Virus record (IMG/VR): IMGVR_UViG_3300044591_001147
Coordinates: 1-28,466 of that record
From: a virus
Direction: 5' to 3' (one strand)
DNA length: 28,466 bases
Shown in pieces: positions 21,544-28,466 of the stretch. Under the pieces are notes generated by a model, which had not been told where the DNA came from, searched no databases, and was given only the letters and a program-made list of their open reading frames with translations. Numbering within the stretch: the first letter of the stretch is position 1; each line of letters begins with the position of its first letter. Made by a program: the position numbers and the translations under genes.

Positions 21544-21567
21544 CCCCCGGGAAACCGGGGGTTTATT
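21544..21567 (+). terminator. Terminator with GAAA loop
   Basis: CCCCCGG (21544-21550), loop GAAA, CCGGGGG (21555-21561), then TTTATTCTT. It shares its 18-base core with the hairpin at 20811. It ends the small-gene region before the packaging genes. Confidence 0.78.
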
Positions 21568-21745
21568 CTTGGGTACAATGCTCACATACGCTGCATGCAG
21601 GTTCGCCGGCTGGTCGTGTTCTGACCTCCCGCACCGTTCGTCTCGGTGGTGCAGCTCTGGGCCGCGAGGATGCTACCTTAGGCCCGCCAGGCGCCCCCGG
21701 GGTGACGGGACAGGGGCGATCCTGGCGTCTCTACATGGAGGAACC
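21568..21745. other. Non-coding region before terminase genes, candidate cos/pac
   Basis: 178 bp with no convincing gene. It holds a perfect 10-bp palindrome CTGCATGCAG (21591-21600), a short hairpin CACCG...CGGTG (21632-21648), and a GC inverted repeat CGCCCC...GGGGCG (21692-21718). Dense symmetric sites just upstream of terminase genes are typical of packaging sites. The nick position cannot be seen. Confidence 0.4.
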
Positions 21746-22147
21746 ATGGGCCGCACGAGCAAGTGCACTCCCGAGCGCCAGGAGCGACTCTGCCACGCCA
21801 TCGAGCTGGGCGCCACCTACGCCCACGCCTGCAACTTCGCGGGCATTAGCTACGAGACGTTCAGGCGCTGGATGCGCGAATCTCCGGCGTTTCATGACGC
21901 TATAAAAGAAGCTGAGGGCAAGGCGACGGTCGGGTGGCTGGCCCGGATCGAGAAGGCGGCGAGCGAGGGCAACTGGACCGCTGCCGCGTGGAAGCTCGAA
22001 CGCCGATACCCGAACGACTACGGGCGCAGGGATGGCCGGGAAGGCCTCCAGGAGGCCCGTGAAGGCGAGGAGCAGGTGAAGGTCGACGCGGAAGCCGTGA
22101 TGTCCAAGCTACGGGCGCTGACGGGCAGCCAGGACGGTCCAGCGTGA
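21746..22147 (+). CDS. Terminase small subunit-like DNA-binding protein (133 aa)
   Basis: ATG 21746 follows TGGAGGAACC; the longer in-frame ATG at 21569 would run through the candidate packaging site and is rejected. Residues 10-45 form an HTH (RLCHAIELGATYAHACNFAG then ISYETFRRWMRES). A helical region follows with WLARIEKAASEGNWTAAAWK and LERRYPNDYGR, typical of phage small terminases and related DNA-packaging HTH proteins. The C-terminus is Gln/Glu-rich and likely contacts the large subunit. It lies 13 bp before the large subunit gene. Confidence 0.78.
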   Translation: MGRTSKCTPERQERLCHAIELGATYAHACNFAGISYETFRRWMRESPAFHDAIKEAEGKATVGWLARIEKAASEGNWTAAAWKLERRYPNDYGRRDGREGLQEAREGEEQVKVDAEAVMSKLRALTGSQDGPA

Positions 22148-22160
22148 GCGCGGTTATCCC

Positions 22161-23426
22161 GTGAACCTGCACGACCTGGCCGGCAGCCCCGACGGGGAGC
22201 GCATCCTCGCGAGCCTCACGCCCGCCGAGCTGGCTGCGCTTCGCTACGCGTGGCCGTTCTGGGCCCGTCCGGAGCAGCTCGCCCCCGCGGGCACCTGGCG
22301 CACCTGGCTCGTGAAGGCCGGCCGCGGCTGGGGCAAGACGCGCGTCGGGGCTGAGTGGGTGCGGCATCAGGCCCGGAACGTCGGCCGCATCGCCCTCGTG
22401 GGCCCGACCGCCGCGGACGTGCGGGATGTCATGGTCGAGGGCGACAGCGGGATCATGAGCATCTGCGGCCCGCACGACCGCCCCGAGTACCAGCCGTCCC
22501 GCCGCCGGCTCGTGTTCCCGTCCGGTGCGCTGGCATACTGCTATTCCGCCGACGAGCCCGAGCGCTTGCGAGGCCCGCAGCACCACGCCGCGTGGTGCGA
22601 CGAGGTCGGAGCCTGGCGGTACCCGGAGGCGTGGGACCAGCTGCGGATGGGCCTGCGTCTCGGCAGCGACCCTCGTGCTGTCGTCACGACCACGCCCAGG
22701 CCGACGGACCTCATGCGCCGCATCGCAGCCGACCCCGGGACCGTCGTGACCCGCGGGACCACCTTCCAGAACCGCGCGAACCTCGCCCGGGAGTTCCTCG
22801 AGGCCATCGTGACCCGGTACGAGGGCACGCGCATCGGGCGCCAGGAGCTGCTCGGCGAAGACCTGGACGATAACCCGGCGGCCCTGTGGCAGCGTGGCGA
22901 GATTGACGCGAACCGCAGGCACGTCCTGCCCGAGATCGTGCGGGTCGTCGTCGCTGTCGACCCCGCGGTGACAGCTGGCGAGGAAGCCGACGAGACCGGG
23001 ATCGTCGTGGTGGGTCTCGGTGCTGACGGCCACGGGTACGTCCTGGACGACCGCTCGATGCGAGGCAGCCCGGACGCGTGGGGTCGCGAGGTGGTGGCCT
23101 GTTACAATCGCCACAAGGCGAACGCGATCGTGGTCGAGGTGAACCAGGGAGGCGACCTCGTCCGGCATCTGCTGGGTACGTTACAGGGAAGGCTCCCGAT
23201 CCGTGAGGTGCGGGCATCCCGCGGTAAGGTGGCCCGTGCCGAACCCGTGGCGGCCCTCTACGAGCAGGGCAAGGTCCATCACGTGGGCGCGTGGTCCGGT
23301 CTCGAGGACCAGCTGTGCGGGTGGACCCCGGGGCACGAGAGCCCGGACAGGATGGACGCGCTGGTGTGGGGCATCACGGAGCTGATGCTCGAGCGGGCAG
23401 CCGATCCGGGTATACGCAGGTTATGA
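22161..23426 (+). CDS. terL: Terminase large subunit (421 aa, GTG start)
   Basis: The packaging motor ATPase and nuclease. ATPase motifs: Walker A GRGWGKT (54-60), Walker B with AAWCDE (D147, E148), and coupling motif TTTPRP (176-181). RNase H-like nuclease domain: VVAVDPA (D267), IVVEVNQGG (E326) and DRMDAL (D399). GTG 22161 is the only sensible start in this frame; a GTG at 22144 overlapping the small subunit stop is in a different frame and stops after six codons. The length is slightly short but complete. It sits before the portal gene as usual. Confidence 0.95.
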   Translation: MNLHDLAGSPDGERILASLTPAELAALRYAWPFWARPEQLAPAGTWRTWLVKAGRGWGKTRVGAEWVRHQARNVGRIALVGPTAADVRDVMVEGDSGIMSICGPHDRPEYQPSRRRLVFPSGALAYCYSADEPERLRGPQHHAAWCDEVGAWRYPEAWDQLRMGLRLGSDPRAVVTTTPRPTDLMRRIAADPGTVVTRGTTFQNRANLAREFLEAIVTRYEGTRIGRQELLGEDLDDNPAALWQRGEIDANRRHVLPEIVRVVVAVDPAVTAGEEADETGIVVVGLGADGHGYVLDDRSMRGSPDAWGREVVACYNRHKANAIVVEVNQGGDLVRHLLGTLQGRLPIREVRASRGKVARAEPVAALYEQGKVHHVGAWSGLEDQLCGWTPGHESPDRMDALVWGITELMLERAADPGIRRL

Positions 23427-23427
23427 C

Positions 23428-25566
23428 ATGTCTGCGAAGGGAGCGATGATGGGATTCCGTGACTGGATGCGCCGGGCGCTGGGCGTCGAGGTGAAGGCCA
23501 GCGCGACCACGCAGGCGCTCGTACGCAACCTGCCGGACGCGGTATGGACGCCCCGGGATTACCAGGCGCTGAGCCGTGAAGGCTACGCGACGAACCCGTG
23601 GGTCTACGCCTGTGTGACCGAGATCGCCCGAGGCATCGCCGGCATTCCCTGGAGGCTCTACCAGGGCCGCGGCGAGGCCGCCCGTGAACTGGACAGCCAC
23701 CCGCTTCTCGACCTTCTTCGCCGCCCGAACCCCGAGCAGGGATACGGGGCATGGGCGGAGCAGCTCGTCTCGTTCCTGCTCATCTCCGGGAACAGCTACG
23801 TCGAGGCTGTCGGTCCCGACCGTGGCGCCCCGCGAGAGCTTTACATCCTGCGGCCCGACCGGATGCGCGTGCTTCCCGACGCCCAGAACCGGGTGCGCGG
23901 CTATCGCTACGAGGTCTCGACGGCTCGCATCGACCTCGACACTGAGCACTGCCTTCACATCCGGCTCTTCTCGCCGCTGGATGACTGGTACGGGATGAGC
24001 CCGCTCGAGGCCGCGGCCCGTGCGATCGACCAGGACAATGAGCTGGCCCGCTACGAAGTCCGGCTCCTCCAGAACCAGGCCATGCCCGGGATGGTCCTCC
24101 GCTCGCAAGACGCCCTCGACGACAGGCAGTACGACAGGCTCAAGCAACAGATCCAGCAGCTCTACCAGGGCACGGACAATGTCGGGCGCCCGATGATCCT
24201 CGACGGTGGCCTCGAGGCGCAACCGCTGAGCTTCTCGCCGCAGGACATGAGCATGGACAAGTCTATGCTGTGGTCCGCTCAACGGATCTGCGCGGCGTTT
24301 GGGGTGCCGGGCGAGCTGGTCGGTCTGATGTCTGCCACCTACCAGAACCGCCGCGAGGCCAGGAAGGCACTCTACACCGAGACCATCCTCCCGCTCCTCG
24401 ACCGCATCGCCGACGACCTGAACAACTGGCTCGCCCCGCAGTTCGGTCAGGGGCTCACGCTGTCCTACGACCGGGACAGCATCGAGGCGCTCCAGGAGGA
24501 CCGCGAGGCCCTGTTCAATCAGATCCAGAAGGCCGATTGGCTGACGGTCAACGAGCAGCGCGTAATGGCCGGCTACGAGGAGCGCGAGGAAGGCGATGTC
24601 ATCCTCGCGTGGAAGGCGAAGGCTCCTCTTCAAGATCTCTCGGCGCAGGCGCAGGCGGAGGCTCAGGCCGCCGCGGTGCAGGCCGAGATGCCACCGCAAG
24701 CCCCGACGACCGGCCAGGCATCCGCTCCGGCTCCCGAGGTAAAGGCAGCACCCGACCCGCTCGAGCAGCTGAACGAGGCCATGGACCGTCGCCGGGAATA
24801 CTGGGTCGGGATCTACGAGCCTCGCGTCCGAAAGGCTCTCCGCGCCGGTCTTGGCGAGATCGCCGATCAGGTGGAGGGCGGCAACGCAAACCCTAGCTTC
24901 GGCTCGCAGGACGCTCTCACGCCCGTCCTGACGAGCCTGTACGATCGTGTCGGGCGTGACAGCGCGAGCCTCGTGGGCAAGGCCATGGCGCATCGCAAGA
25001 AGGCTCTCGGAATCCGCGAGACGAAGGGCGTGTTTCAGAACGTCCGATCGCTGTGGGATTCCTGGGTCAAGTCCGCCGTGGCCTCGCAGGTGGCTCTCGT
25101 GAGCACGTCCACTCGTGACGAGATCCGCGGCATCATCCAGGACGGGCTCGACCTGGCGCTGGACTACAAGACCATCGCGCGGCAGATCCGCGGGCTCTAC
25201 GAGGTCACGGACGTCGGGGCGCTCCCGGGCGATTACGCGACGAACTATCAGTACCGCCCGATGCTAATCGCCCGCACCGAGGTCGGGGTGGCCTCGTCGA
25301 AGGGCGCGAACCTCGAGGCCGTGAGCCTCAACCAGGACGTGCAGCCCCTCGGCATCGAGCTGCGGAAGCGGTGGGTCGCGCTGGTGGACAGCCGCAGCCG
25401 TCCCGACCATGCGGCGCTGAACGGGACGATCGTCCCGCTCGCCGACCCATACGACGTGGCCGGGACGCAGATGATGCACCCGCACGACCCGGCAGGCGGG
25501 GCCGCGAACGTCTGCAACTGCCGCTGCATGGAAGTCTACGTCGAAGTCCCGATCGGAGGATCGTAA
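23428..25566 (+). CDS. Portal protein fused to minor head (SPP1 gp7/Mu F-like) domain (712 aa)
   Basis: Residues ~1-400 are an HK97-type portal: ATNPWVYACVTEIARGIAGI, then FLLISGNSYVEAVG, then YGMSPLEAAARAI, FGVPGELVGL and YQNRREARKALY. Residues ~404-450 are an Ala/Gln/Pro-rich linker. From ~450 the chain is a minor head protein with SRPDHAALNGT near 656 and a Cys-rich end NVCNCRCMEV, as in SPP1 gp7/Mu F proteins. These are usually two genes; here one frame covers both. ATG 23449 has a better Shine-Dalgarno (AAGGGAG) than 23428, so the true start may be seven codons later. Confidence 0.9.
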   Translation: MSAKGAMMGFRDWMRRALGVEVKASATTQALVRNLPDAVWTPRDYQALSREGYATNPWVYACVTEIARGIAGIPWRLYQGRGEAARELDSHPLLDLLRRPNPEQGYGAWAEQLVSFLLISGNSYVEAVGPDRGAPRELYILRPDRMRVLPDAQNRVRGYRYEVSTARIDLDTEHCLHIRLFSPLDDWYGMSPLEAAARAIDQDNELARYEVRLLQNQAMPGMVLRSQDALDDRQYDRLKQQIQQLYQGTDNVGRPMILDGGLEAQPLSFSPQDMSMDKSMLWSAQRICAAFGVPGELVGLMSATYQNRREARKALYTETILPLLDRIADDLNNWLAPQFGQGLTLSYDRDSIEALQEDREALFNQIQKADWLTVNEQRVMAGYEEREEGDVILAWKAKAPLQDLSAQAQAEAQAAAVQAEMPPQAPTTGQASAPAPEVKAAPDPLEQLNEAMDRRREYWVGIYEPRVRKALRAGLGEIADQVEGGNANPSFGSQDALTPVLTSLYDRVGRDSASLVGKAMAHRKKALGIRETKGVFQNVRSLWDSWVKSAVASQVALVSTSTRDEIRGIIQDGLDLALDYKTIARQIRGLYEVTDVGALPGDYATNYQYRPMLIARTEVGVASSKGANLEAVSLNQDVQPLGIELRKRWVALVDSRSRPDHAALNGTIVPLADPYDVAGTQMMHPHDPAGGAANVCNCRCMEVYVEVPIGGS

Positions 25567-25736
25567 TGGTCGAGATCGTTCAGCACGGCAACCGCAGGAC
25601 AGCTATGAACGCGGCGCAGCTGAAGTCGGAGCGGTACGGTCCGCTGGCCTCGGTGCTGCATCAGGACCGCGCGAGCGTAATCCTCAAGGGCGACGACGTG
25701 CTCGAGGTTCACACGTGGGTCCACGAGCATGAGTGA
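25566..25736 (+). CDS. Small hypothetical head-region protein (56 aa)
   Basis: ATG 25566 shares a base with the portal stop (TAATG), with GGAGG seven bases upstream. The sequence opens VEIVQHGNRRTAMNAAQLKS and ends in a strand and acidic/His tail (SVILKGDDVLEVHTWVHEHE). No family is recognised. It overlaps the next gene by 8 bp. Confidence 0.62.
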   Translation: MVEIVQHGNRRTAMNAAQLKSERYGPLASVLHQDRASVILKGDDVLEVHTWVHEHE

Positions 25737-26025
25737 GCCCGTGCACCCCGCGAGCCCGGACCAGAGCGAGGCGATCCGCCGGGCGATCATCCACCCGATC
25801 GTGTCGCACGTCCAGGGCGAGCGTCACGCGGTGGCTGCCTGCGCGATCCTCGAGGAGGACCTGCGCGCACGATTCCCCGGGGTCAAGACCCGGAGGAGCA
25901 TGTTCTGGGATGGAGACGGCGGTGGCGAAGCGGAAGTCTTCTGTGACGCGGTCCACGCGGGGGTGGCACCCGTCACCATCTTCCGGTGGCCCGATCCCGC
26001 CGATAGTGAGGCCGACTCTCGATGA
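25729..26025 (+). CDS. Hypothetical protein (98 aa)
   Basis: ATG 25729 overlaps the previous gene end. The chain is alpha/beta with a His-containing helix (RRAIIHPIVSHVQGERHAVA), ILEEDLRARFPGVKT and a Gly/Asp-rich loop (FWDGDGGGEAE). It ends in Pro/Asp-rich sequence (FRWPDPADSEAD). No family is recognised. It could be a small head accessory gene or a moron. Confidence 0.58.
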   Translation: MSEPVHPASPDQSEAIRRAIIHPIVSHVQGERHAVAACAILEEDLRARFPGVKTRRSMFWDGDGGGEAEVFCDAVHAGVAPVTIFRWPDPADSEADSR

Positions 26026-26029
26026 CCTC

Positions 26030-26263
26030 ATGCAGGACGAGCGCGGCAAGCGGTACGATTACCGGCCGTCGATCGACAAGTGGGACCGGGAGGTCTGGCA
26101 CGAGAGTCAACCCGCGGCCCGTGCGGGAGCGGAGGATGAGTGTCGAGAGAACCCCGGCAGCACGTACGTCCTCGAGACCGAGGGCTATCTCGTCGCAAGA
26201 AGCGATTGGACGTGGACCTTCCACCGGGTCAAGGAGATGCACCCGTACAGCGCGGATCACTAG
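26030..26263 (+). CDS. Hypothetical protein (77 aa), start uncertain
   Basis: The C-terminal frame looks genuine: DYRPSIDKWDREVWHESQPA, then STYVLETEGYLVARSDWTWT, then FHRVKEMHPY. It is rich in aromatic residues. ATG 26030 lacks a good Shine-Dalgarno; GTG 26006, overlapping the previous gene, is an alternative. Other frames here are Arg/Ser-rich shadows. No family is recognised. Confidence 0.55.
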   Translation: MQDERGKRYDYRPSIDKWDREVWHESQPAARAGAEDECRENPGSTYVLETEGYLVARSDWTWTFHRVKEMHPYSADH

Positions 26264-26275
26264 AGGAGGCGCCCG

Positions 26276-27298
26276 ATGCCGATCGAAAAGTATCTGACGC
26301 CTCCGCAGGGGGTGAGGGAGGCGCTGCGCCGGGGCCTGGAGCTGCACGAGGCCGGGGCAAGCGGAGACGGTCTCCAGCCCGAGACGGTGGCGTGGGCTCG
26401 CCGGATGGCCTCGGGGGAACCAGCGAGCCGTGACAAGATCATCAAGATGCGCGCCTGGCACGCTCGCCACGCGGTCGATAAGCGGCCCGGGTGGGACAGC
26501 CCGCCGACCCCTGGATACGTCGCGTACCTGCTCTGGGGCGGAGAGCCCGGGCGGGTATGGAGTAACAAGGTGGCTGCAATGATCGACCGAGAGGAGGCCG
26601 GCAAGGCCATGAAGACCATCGACCGCAAGTCCGTCCGCATCTCGGATGGCGACCTGGCCGACGAGGCTGGAGTGTTCACCGGCTACGCGAGCATCTTCAA
26701 CAACGTGGACCAGCACGGAGACGTGGTGATGCCCGGAGCGTTCCGCAAGTCGCTGAGCGAGCGCGGCAACGTCGTCCCCCTGCTCTGGCAGCACGACACC
26801 ACTGAACCCGTCGGCGTGCTCGAGCTGGTCGAGGATTCGAAGGGCCTGCGCGTCGTGCGCGGCGAGATCAACCTCGAGACCGCCCGCGGTCGTGAAGCTT
26901 ACGCGCTGCTCAAGCAGGGCGCGATCAAGGGCCTAAGCATCGGTTACCAGGTCGTGCAGGACGGCTGGCAGGGCAAGGTCCGCCAGCTCAAGGAACTCAA
27001 GCTCCTGGAGGTCTCTCTGGTGACTTTTCCCGCGAACGAACTCGCAAGTGTGACCGCCATCAAGAACGATTACGGGTCGGGGCATCAGGCCCGGATGGCG
27101 CAGGTCCTCACGCTGATCGAGGTGGGTATGAACAATCTGGTCATGGCGAAGGCCATGATGGAAGCACTCCTGATGGAGGGGCCGGAGGAATCCACCCCGC
27201 CCGAAGGAGCCGCACCGGAGGAGCCCGGCATGCCCGAGGAGGGCGAGCCGGAGATGGACACCCTCGCCGCCCTGCTGCGTGCGGCACTGAAAGGATAA
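26276..27298 (+). CDS. Prohead protease fused to an N-terminal accessory domain (340 aa)
   Basis: ATG 26276 follows GAGGAGG. Residues ~1-105 form an extra domain (ARRMASGEPASRDKIIKMRA, then HARHAVDKR, then AYLLWGGEPGRVWSNKVA) that I recognise as recurring in phage head proteins, though not by a sure name. From ~115 it is an HK97/U35-type protease: GYASIFNNVDQHGD, LLWQHD (H173), KGLSIGY (S221) and LLEVSLVTFPAN (E245). H173 and S221 are the likely catalytic pair. The Glu/Pro-rich tail fits a part that is trimmed or scaffold-like. It lies just before the capsid gene it should process. Confidence 0.9.
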   Translation: MPIEKYLTPPQGVREALRRGLELHEAGASGDGLQPETVAWARRMASGEPASRDKIIKMRAWHARHAVDKRPGWDSPPTPGYVAYLLWGGEPGRVWSNKVAAMIDREEAGKAMKTIDRKSVRISDGDLADEAGVFTGYASIFNNVDQHGDVVMPGAFRKSLSERGNVVPLLWQHDTTEPVGVLELVEDSKGLRVVRGEINLETARGREAYALLKQGAIKGLSIGYQVVQDGWQGKVRQLKELKLLEVSLVTFPANELASVTAIKNDYGSGHQARMAQVLTLIEVGMNNLVMAKAMMEALLMEGPEESTPPEGAAPEEPGMPEEGEPEMDTLAALLRAALKG

Positions 27299-27303
27299 CG
27301 AAC

Positions 27304-28410
27304 ATGTCCGAGATTCAGAATCTCTGGCACGAGTTCAAGTCGGTCAACGACCGGGCCCTGGCGGAAGCCAAGAAGCTCGGCGAATCGGCTGCTGAGACCC
27401 GTGCTCACGTCGACCGCATCAACGAGCGCATCGACGCCCTCGAGACCAAGACCAACCGCCCCGCTCTCCTCGGCAACGCTTCGGCTGGCGTCGATGAGGC
27501 GAAGGCCGCCTACAACAAGTTCCTTCGCACCGGCGCTGTCGAGCAGAAGGCCCTGATCCTGGCCGACGACACCCTCGGTGGCTACCTGGCCCCCGAAGAG
27601 TTCGTCCGCGAAATCATCAAGGGCATCACGGTTGCCTCGCCGGTCCGTTCGGTCGCTCGCGTCCGTCAGACCGCTGCCAAGGCCATCCAGCTCCCGAAGC
27701 GCTCCGGCGTGTTCTCGGCAGCCTGGGTCGCCGAGTCCGGCGCCCGCGCCGAGACCACCGGCCTGACCTTCGGCCTCGAAGAGATCCCGACGCACGAGAT
27801 GTACGCTCTCGTCGATGTCTCGCGCCAGATGCTCGAGGATGCCGCGTTCAACGTTGAGGCCGAACTCAACGCCGAATTCGCCGAGCGGTTCGCCGTGGCT
27901 GAAGGTTCCGCCTTCATCTCGGGCGATGCGATCGGCAAGCCGGAAGGCCTGCTCACGAACGCCTCGATCGGCGAGACCAACTCTGGCGTCTCGACGGCTG
28001 TCGGCGCAGACGGGCTCATCGAGCTGTTCTACGCGATCAAGGATGCCTACGCTCGCAACGCCGTGTGGATGATGCGCCGCGCGACCATCGCCAGCGTCCG
28101 CAAGCTCAAGGACGTGACCTCGGGTCAGTACCTGTGGCAGCCCGGCCTGTCTGGCAGCGAGCCCGGCCTGCTCCTCGGCCGTCCCGTGGTCGAAGCTCCC
28201 GATATGCCCGCGGAAGCCGGCGGCGCGTTCCCCGTGCTGTTCGGTGACTTCGGCGCCGGCTACACGATCGTCGACCGCGTCGCGATCGAAGTCCAGCGCG
28301 ACCCGTTCACCCAGGCCGCTTCCGGCAACATCCGGTTCATCGCCCGCAAGCGGGTCGGTGGCCAGGTGGTTCTGCCCGAGGCGATCCGCAAGCTCAAGTG
28401 TTCGACCTAA
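27304..28410 (+). CDS. Major capsid protein, HK97 fold (368 aa)
   Basis: ATG follows GGATAACGAAC, a weak Shine-Dalgarno. Residues ~1-50 are a coiled coil (LAEAKKLGESAAETRAHVDR, then INERIDALETK), the delta/scaffold part usually removed by the prohead protease. The mature domain follows, with LADDTLGGYLAPEEF, AAWVAESGARAETTG, FISGDAIGKPEGLLTN (the family's G-x-P-x-G-(I/L)-L motif) and a C-terminal VAIEVQRDPFT strand. The length is typical. There is no sign of an insertion domain. Confidence 0.94.
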   Translation: MSEIQNLWHEFKSVNDRALAEAKKLGESAAETRAHVDRINERIDALETKTNRPALLGNASAGVDEAKAAYNKFLRTGAVEQKALILADDTLGGYLAPEEFVREIIKGITVASPVRSVARVRQTAAKAIQLPKRSGVFSAAWVAESGARAETTGLTFGLEEIPTHEMYALVDVSRQMLEDAAFNVEAELNAEFAERFAVAEGSAFISGDAIGKPEGLLTNASIGETNSGVSTAVGADGLIELFYAIKDAYARNAVWMMRRATIASVRKLKDVTSGQYLWQPGLSGSEPGLLLGRPVVEAPDMPAEAGGAFPVLFGDFGAGYTIVDRVAIEVQRDPFTQAASGNIRFIARKRVGGQVVLPEAIRKLKCST

Positions 28411-28422
28411 GGAGGGGCGACG

Positions 28423-28466
28423 ATGAAGGACCTCAAGAACAACATCGAACCCGCTCTCTCGCTGAA
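28423..28466 (+). CDS. Start of a further head gene (3' partial)
   Basis: ATG 28423 with AAGGAGGGGCGACG upstream. Only 14 full codons are visible (MKDLKNNIEPALSL). A gene at this place after the capsid is often a head-tail connector or head completion protein, but the fragment is too short to tell. Confidence 0.6.
   Translation, partial: MKDLKNNIEPALSL

Noticed and set aside
21569-21745. N-terminal extension of the small terminase from ATG 21569
   Set aside because: The added 59 residues are Cys/Arg/Ser-rich and overlap symmetric non-coding elements, while ATG 21746 has a proper ribosome site.
21568-21745. tRNA gene in the gap before terminase
   Set aside because: A GGTTCG motif is present but no cloverleaf with acceptor and anticodon stems can be folded.
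21900-23168. 422-residue minus-strand frame opposite the large terminase
   Set aside because: Shadow of terL, whose ATPase and nuclease motifs are unambiguous.
23374-24993. 539-residue minus-strand frame opposite the portal gene
   Set aside because: Low-complexity Arg/Leu/Val composition and no motifs; shadow of the portal.
26022-26297. 91-residue forward frame, Ser/Arg/Thr-rich
   Set aside because: Composition is typical of a frame-shifted shadow; the overlapping frame from 26030 gives a more protein-like sequence.

Overview
The window is a 28.5 kb piece of a tailed double-stranded DNA bacteriophage with an HK97-type head (terminase, portal, prohead protease and major capsid protein are all recognisable) and a long-tail siphovirus-like tail (tape measure and large tail-tip proteins). 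It is GC-rich, roughly 60-65% by eye, with strong Shine-Dalgarno sites and tight ATGA/GTGA gene overlaps. That fits a high-GC bacterial host, but I cannot name the host from sequence alone. I saw no integrase, excisionase, CI-like repressor, tRNA or DNA polymerase. The phage is therefore either strictly lytic or keeps such genes in the unseen part. The order runs tail, lysis, replication, early genes, packaging, head, so the window crosses the usual terminase-proximal end. This points to a circularly permuted, concatemeric or circularised genome; the head-tail connectors, tail tube and start of the tape measure are missing.

Layout. 1-8197: tape measure C-terminus, a large hub-like tail protein, and a modular tail-tip/fibre protein. 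8194-9969: a membrane/coiled-coil protein, an M15 peptidase endolysin, a holin-like protein and a metallophosphoesterase. 9966-11519: a hypothetical protein, then a two-gene minus-strand island with a VRR-NUC nuclease facing the replication genes. 11100-14568: the replication block, with an initiator gene that carries a probable lambda-style origin inside it (four iterons, an A+T-rich stretch and an inverted repeat), followed by a T7 gp4/Twinkle-like primase-helicase. 14569-19554: an operon-like run of small early genes behind a strong promoter. It includes a tiny lipoprotein, two adjacent multi-helix-turn-helix proteins and a MazG-type protein fused to a duplicated N-terminal domain. 19555-21745: an HTH/zinc protein and three small genes, two of them driven by near-identical promoter-leader modules and separated by hairpins or terminators. 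21746-28466: terminase subunits, a portal fused to a minor head domain, small unknown head genes, a fused prohead protease, the major capsid protein and the start of the next head gene.

Working model. The initiator binds its own intragenic iterons and opens the origin. The primase-helicase then primes and unwinds while the host replicase probably synthesises DNA. Concatemers are cut by terminase near a candidate cos/pac region (21568-21745) and packaged through the fused portal. The M15 peptidase and holin-like protein release progeny. The best candidates for new biology are the origin-in-gene, the tandem HTH array proteins, the MazG fusion, the small lipoprotein and the duplicated promoter modules.
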